From Propionivibrio soli (lineage in GTDB: Bacteria; Pseudomonadota; Gammaproteobacteria; Burkholderiales; Rhodocyclaceae): 64,000 bases of DNA. The notes under the pieces are model-generated. The model was not told the DNA's origin. It made no database searches and saw only the letters and a program-made list of their open reading frames with translations. This document shows, one piece after another, positions 61,224-64,000 of this stretch. Position 1 is the stretch's first letter. Each line of letters starts with the position of its first letter. The DNA is taken from contig NZ_JANZKY010000008.1 of assembly GCF_025770765.1 (NCBI RefSeq), positions 1 to 64,000 of the forward strand, written 5' to 3'. Made by a program: the position numbers and the translations under genes.

Positions 61224-61982
61224 CTACCCTCCCCTGAAGTCCCCCCACAGGCACTGGATCGCCGCTAGCGCCGCGAGTCCCGCCGTTTCGGTGCGTAACA
61301 CACGCGGGCCGAGACGTATCGCCACATAGCCGGCCCGTTCGGCCATCGCCATCTCTTCCGGAGCGAAGCCTCCTTCGGTACCGATCAGCAATTCCACTGG
61401 AGCATTCTCGTGCGGCACGGACAAGCGATCGAGCGTCGTCGTCGCTTCCGGTGCCAGCATGAGAGGGACGCAGCCTTCGTTTTCCGACAGACTGCGGTCC
61501 GCTAGCCAACGCTCGAGCGGCACAAGCTCGGTCAGTTCCGGCACACGGTTACGTCCGCTCTGTTCGCAGGCCGCGACGACGACGCCTCGCCAGTGTTCTA
61601 CCCGCCGTACCGCGCGCTCGCCCTCCAGACGCATGACCCCGCGACGCGAGACCACCGGAACAATGCGCGAAACGCCCAGCTCCACGGCTTTCTGAATCGT
61701 GAAGTCCATCTTTTCCCCGGCCTGCAGCGCCTGCACGAGTGTTACCCGGATCGGAGACTCGCACTCGCAGTCCCGCCACTCTTGCGGTTCGACCGCAACC
61801 GAATCCTTCATGACAGAAGAAATGCGCGCGGAATACTCCCCACCTCTCCCGTCAAAAAGCACGACGGAATCGCCGACGCGCAGCCGCAACACACGGCTCG
61901 CATGACGGGCGGCTTGGGGCGAAAGGTCGAATTGCCCGCCGACGGAGAGCGGAAAAGGGCAGTGAAAGCGTGGTGCACTCAT
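61224..61982 (-). CDS. rsmE: 16S rRNA (uracil-1498-N3)-methyltransferase
   Basis: RsmE methylates U1498 of 16S rRNA with S-adenosylmethionine. The 252-residue protein has an N-terminal PUA-like domain (GGQFDLSPQAARHASRVLRLRVGDSVVLFDGRGGEY) and a C-terminal SPOUT knot domain: FTIQKAVELGVSRIVPVVSRRGVM, EQSGRNRVPEL, LLIGTEGGFAPEEMAMAERAGYVAIRLGPRVLRTETAGLAAL. All hallmark motifs are present. First gene of rsmE-pap-argA on the minus strand; divergent from the redoxin gene. Confidence 0.97.
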   Translation of the reverse strand: MSAPRFHCPFPLSVGGQFDLSPQAARHASRVLRLRVGDSVVLFDGRGGEYSARISSVMKDSVAVEPQEWRDCECESPIRVTLVQALQAGEKMDFTIQKAVELGVSRIVPVVSRRGVMRLEGERAVRRVEHWRGVVVAACEQSGRNRVPELTELVPLERWLADRSLSENEGCVPLMLAPEATTTLDRLSVPHENAPVELLIGTEGGFAPEEMAMAERAGYVAIRLGPRVLRTETAGLAALAAIQCLWGDFRGG

Positions 61983-62040
61983 GGTGGTATTATAAGTTCA
62001 ACCCAACGCGCCGACCGGCGCCTTCAAGGGAGTTATCACA

Positions 62041-62598
62041 ATGGCACTCACGATTCCGCCCATTTGCGATTTCGGCTGGAAAGCCCCGGACTTCGACCTA
62101 CCTGACACCCAAGGCAAGCGTCATACGCGTGACATCCTTCTTGGGCCGAAAGGGTTGCTGGTCATGTTCATCTGCAACCACTGCCCGTATGTCAAAGCCG
62201 TGATTGACCGGATTTGCCGCGACGCGCGCGAGTTGCAGGCGCTGGGCATTGGCGTCGCGGCAATCATGAGCAACGACCCGGCCGATTATCCGGAAGACTC
62301 CCCGGCCAACATGAAGTTGCTCGCCGAAAAGCTCAACTTCCCTTTCCCCTACCTGCTCGACGAGACGCAGGCGATTGCCAAGGCTTACGGCGCTGTGTGC
62401 ACGCCGGATTTCTTCGGCTTCAATCGCGACCTGGAATTGCAGTACCGAGGCCGGCTCGATGCGAGCGGCCGGGCACCGGCCGCACCTGATGCCCGGCGCG
62501 AGCTCCTGGAAGCGATGCGGCTCGTCGCGGCGACGGACCACGGCCCTGCGGAACAAACGTCGAGCATGGGCTGCTCGATCAAGTGGCGAGCCGCCTAA
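62041..62598 (+). CDS. Thioredoxin-fold AhpC/TSA-type redoxin
   Basis: A 185-residue soluble protein with a peroxiredoxin/thioredoxin-like fold: APDFDLPDTQGKRHTRDIL, the active-site CNHCPYV (C-x-x-C, about residues 48-51), IMSNDPADYPEDSPANMKLLAEKLNFPFPYLLDETQAIAKAYGAVCTPDFFGFN. This is the small thioredoxin-family group with Cys-Asn-His-Cys. It probably reduces disulfides or peroxides in the cytosol; there is no signal peptide. A GGGAG precedes the ATG. Single gene, divergent from rsmE. Confidence 0.9.
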   Translation: MALTIPPICDFGWKAPDFDLPDTQGKRHTRDILLGPKGLLVMFICNHCPYVKAVIDRICRDARELQALGIGVAAIMSNDPADYPEDSPANMKLLAEKLNFPFPYLLDETQAIAKAYGAVCTPDFFGFNRDLELQYRGRLDASGRAPAAPDARRELLEAMRLVAATDHGPAEQTSSMGCSIKWRAA

Positions 62599-62647
62599 CC
62601 ACATCGTGGCACTGAGCGGAGCCTAGCCCGGGAAATAGCGGCAAGGC

Positions 62648-64000
62648 TCAGTGGTCCTGCAGCAATGTCAGTTCGTCGTTCGTATGCCGAAGCCGAATGG
62701 CCAGCATGCGAGCCAGCTTGGTTACCAACACAAAAGCAATTCGCTTGTGTCCCTCGGCCAACTCGTCGAACTTCTCGGGCGTAAGTACATACATGTCGCA
62801 ATCGCGGACGGCAATCGCGTCGTTGCTGCGCGGACGATGATCGAGAAAACCGAGCCCGCCCACGAAATCGCCACGCCCATACGTGGCGATATGTTTCGGA
62901 CTGCCACCGCGCCCTACGCACCCCATGACTTTCACTTCGCCCTTCCTGATCAGGAACAAGCTATTGCTGGGATCGCCGCGGGAAAAGATCGTTTCGCCGG
63001 CTTTCCAGGATTGTTTATCCACGCAGGCCTCGAGATCGACAAGCGTGTCCGGTTTGGCTCCCTTGAACAACTCGATCTCGCCCAATTCGAGTGGCGGAAG
63101 GTCGGCATCCTGGGCGCGAGGGATATCTCCAAGCAACCGTTCCTCGACCCACTCGATCGCCGCTTCCAACGTGGGCAGATAGTAGACCGACCTGTCGTCG
63201 GACTTGAGTCCGGCGAGTTCAAGGAATTCGCGCAGGTCGCGTCCGTTGGGCAAACGCTCGCGGACGTTGCACAGCAGCAAGGGAACCTGGCGCTCGGCAA
63301 GAACGTCGCGCGCAAGGCACAAGGCATGTACCGCGGTAAGGTCGGCGGATTGCACACGCAGCAGATCAAGGATCAGGTAACGCGTCGTCGACAGTTCCGG
63401 CTCGAGCGTACGATAAAGTTGTTGCGCCGTTCCGAAGAACAGACTGCCTTGTAGTTCGAAAATGACGGCCGTATGCCCCCGCGCTTCAAGAATGCGCATT
63501 TCGTTTTCCGGGCGATACCACGTCGACGACCGTTCTCCGACAAAGCTCTTGCGGCGCAATACCGTCCCCCCGACCTGTTCGCGCAGGAAGAGCATGATCG
63601 CCAGCACGACGCCGGCCGCCGAAGCCGCCATTAGTCCGACGGTGAGTGCAACCCCGACAACGGCGAGAACGACGGAAAAATCGACGACGGTTGAACGCGA
63701 CTCCAGGAAACGTAGCGGGTCGGTATCGATCATCCGTATGCCGACGACAATGAGTACGCCACTCAATGTCGCGATGGGAATCCAAGCAACGAACAGCCCA
63801 AGCAGAAGGGCGGCAAGCACGCACAGCACACCTTCGACCATGCCCGATATGCGCGTCTGCGCGCCGCTCGTGAGGTTCACCATGCTCGCCGCCATCGTGC
63901 CGGCTCCCGGCATACCGCCGATCGCCGACGACGCAATATTGGCCACGCCTTGAGCAACGACTTCCCGGTCGGAGTCGTGCTGCGTACGGGTCATTTGGTC
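62648..64000 (-). CDS. SulP family anion transporter with STAS and cyclic-nucleotide-binding domains, C-terminal part
   Basis: The gene runs off the right window edge, so the N-terminal membrane helices are missing. What remains: several transmembrane helices (GVLCVLAALLLGLFVAWIPIATLSGVLIVVGI, VVDFSVVLAVVGVALTVGLM), a STAS domain (about 170-285 of the visible part: AVIFELQGSLFFGTAQQLYRTLEPEL, LDLLRVQSADLTAVHALCLARDVL), then a cNMP-binding domain (KAGETIFSRGDPSNSLFLIRKGEVKVMG, YGRGDFVGGLGFLDHRPRSNDAIAVRDCDMYVL). SulP carriers move sulfate, bicarbonate or dicarboxylates; the added cNMP domain suggests nucleotide or redox gating. Confidence 0.9.
   Translation of the reverse strand, partial: DQMTRTQHDSDREVVAQGVANIASSAIGGMPGAGTMAASMVNLTSGAQTRISGMVEGVLCVLAALLLGLFVAWIPIATLSGVLIVVGIRMIDTDPLRFLESRSTVVDFSVVLAVVGVALTVGLMAASAAGVVLAIMLFLREQVGGTVLRRKSFVGERSSTWYRPENEMRILEARGHTAVIFELQGSLFFGTAQQLYRTLEPELSTTRYLILDLLRVQSADLTAVHALCLARDVLAERQVPLLLCNVRERLPNGRDLREFLELAGLKSDDRSVYYLPTLEAAIEWVEERLLGDIPRAQDADLPPLELGEIELFKGAKPDTLVDLEACVDKQSWKAGETIFSRGDPSNSLFLIRKGEVKVMGCVGRGGSPKHIATYGRGDFVGGLGFLDHRPRSNDAIAVRDCDMYVLTPEKFDELAEGHKRIAFVLVTKLARMLAIRLRHTNDELTLLQDH

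Overview
The window reads as ordinary chromosome of a GC-rich betaproteobacterium. A Rhodocyclales-like organism is my best guess (inference). Reasons are the small betaproteobacterial-type H-NS, the uvrA-MFS-ssb cluster, the aceE-aceF-lpdA order in which the E3 subunit carries its own lipoyl domain, the msrPQ pair, the tandem-domain polyphosphate:AMP phosphotransferase and several chemotaxis and cyclic-di-GMP proteins. Genes are densely packed on both strands.

Layout. 1-7.1 kb: a sugar-acid catabolic locus. It has a Zn-alcohol dehydrogenase (cut by the window edge), a D-2-hydroxyacid dehydrogenase, a YiaK-like reductase, a Gfo/Idh/MocA oxidoreductase and a YiaL/YhcH protein on the minus strand, a divergent IclR regulator, then mannonate dehydratase (uxuA) with a divergent GntR/FCD regulator. 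7.3-15.4 kb: H-NS, a chemoreceptor, ssb, an MFS exporter, uvrA with a LexA-like box, HU and tRNA-Ala(CGC). 15.4-22.3 kb: a genomic island of about 6.9 kb integrated at the tRNA-Ala 3' end. It carries a P4-type integrase, AlpA-like and HTH genes, a replication-like gene followed by four CTACG-N5-CGTAG palindromes, and a lower-GC cargo segment (lipoprotein with a TonB C-terminal domain, an unknown secreted protein, a Nudix protein with an altered Nudix box). 22.3-23.7 kb: two orphan genes between the island and parE.

23.7-37.2 kb: parE-parC, a frameshifted AraC-type regulator, a periplasmic PEBP protein, a VOC protein, a Cdd1-like protein, a WYL regulator, a Cache chemoreceptor, a DUF1439 lipoprotein, a small protein homologous to the C-terminal module of the neighbouring MerR regulator, an MFS transporter and an FHA-EAL fusion. 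37.5-45.8 kb: msrQ-msrP (periplasmic methionine sulfoxide repair), creA, a START-like secreted protein, Sua5-type tsaC, purE, folD, iorB-iorA. 46-52 kb: the complete pyruvate dehydrogenase operon. 52-64 kb: a response regulator-GGDEF protein overlapping dgkA tail to tail, a glycosyltransferase plus metallophosphoesterase pair, rpiA, phoU, yggX, argA, pap, rsmE, a redoxin and a truncated SulP-STAS-cNMP transporter.

Most genes are recognisable housekeeping functions. The least explained parts are the tRNA-Ala island with its palindrome array and end repeats, the sugar-acid locus that mixes yia-type and uxu-type enzymes, and several unusual domain fusions. All calls come from reading translations and motifs; no database search was run.
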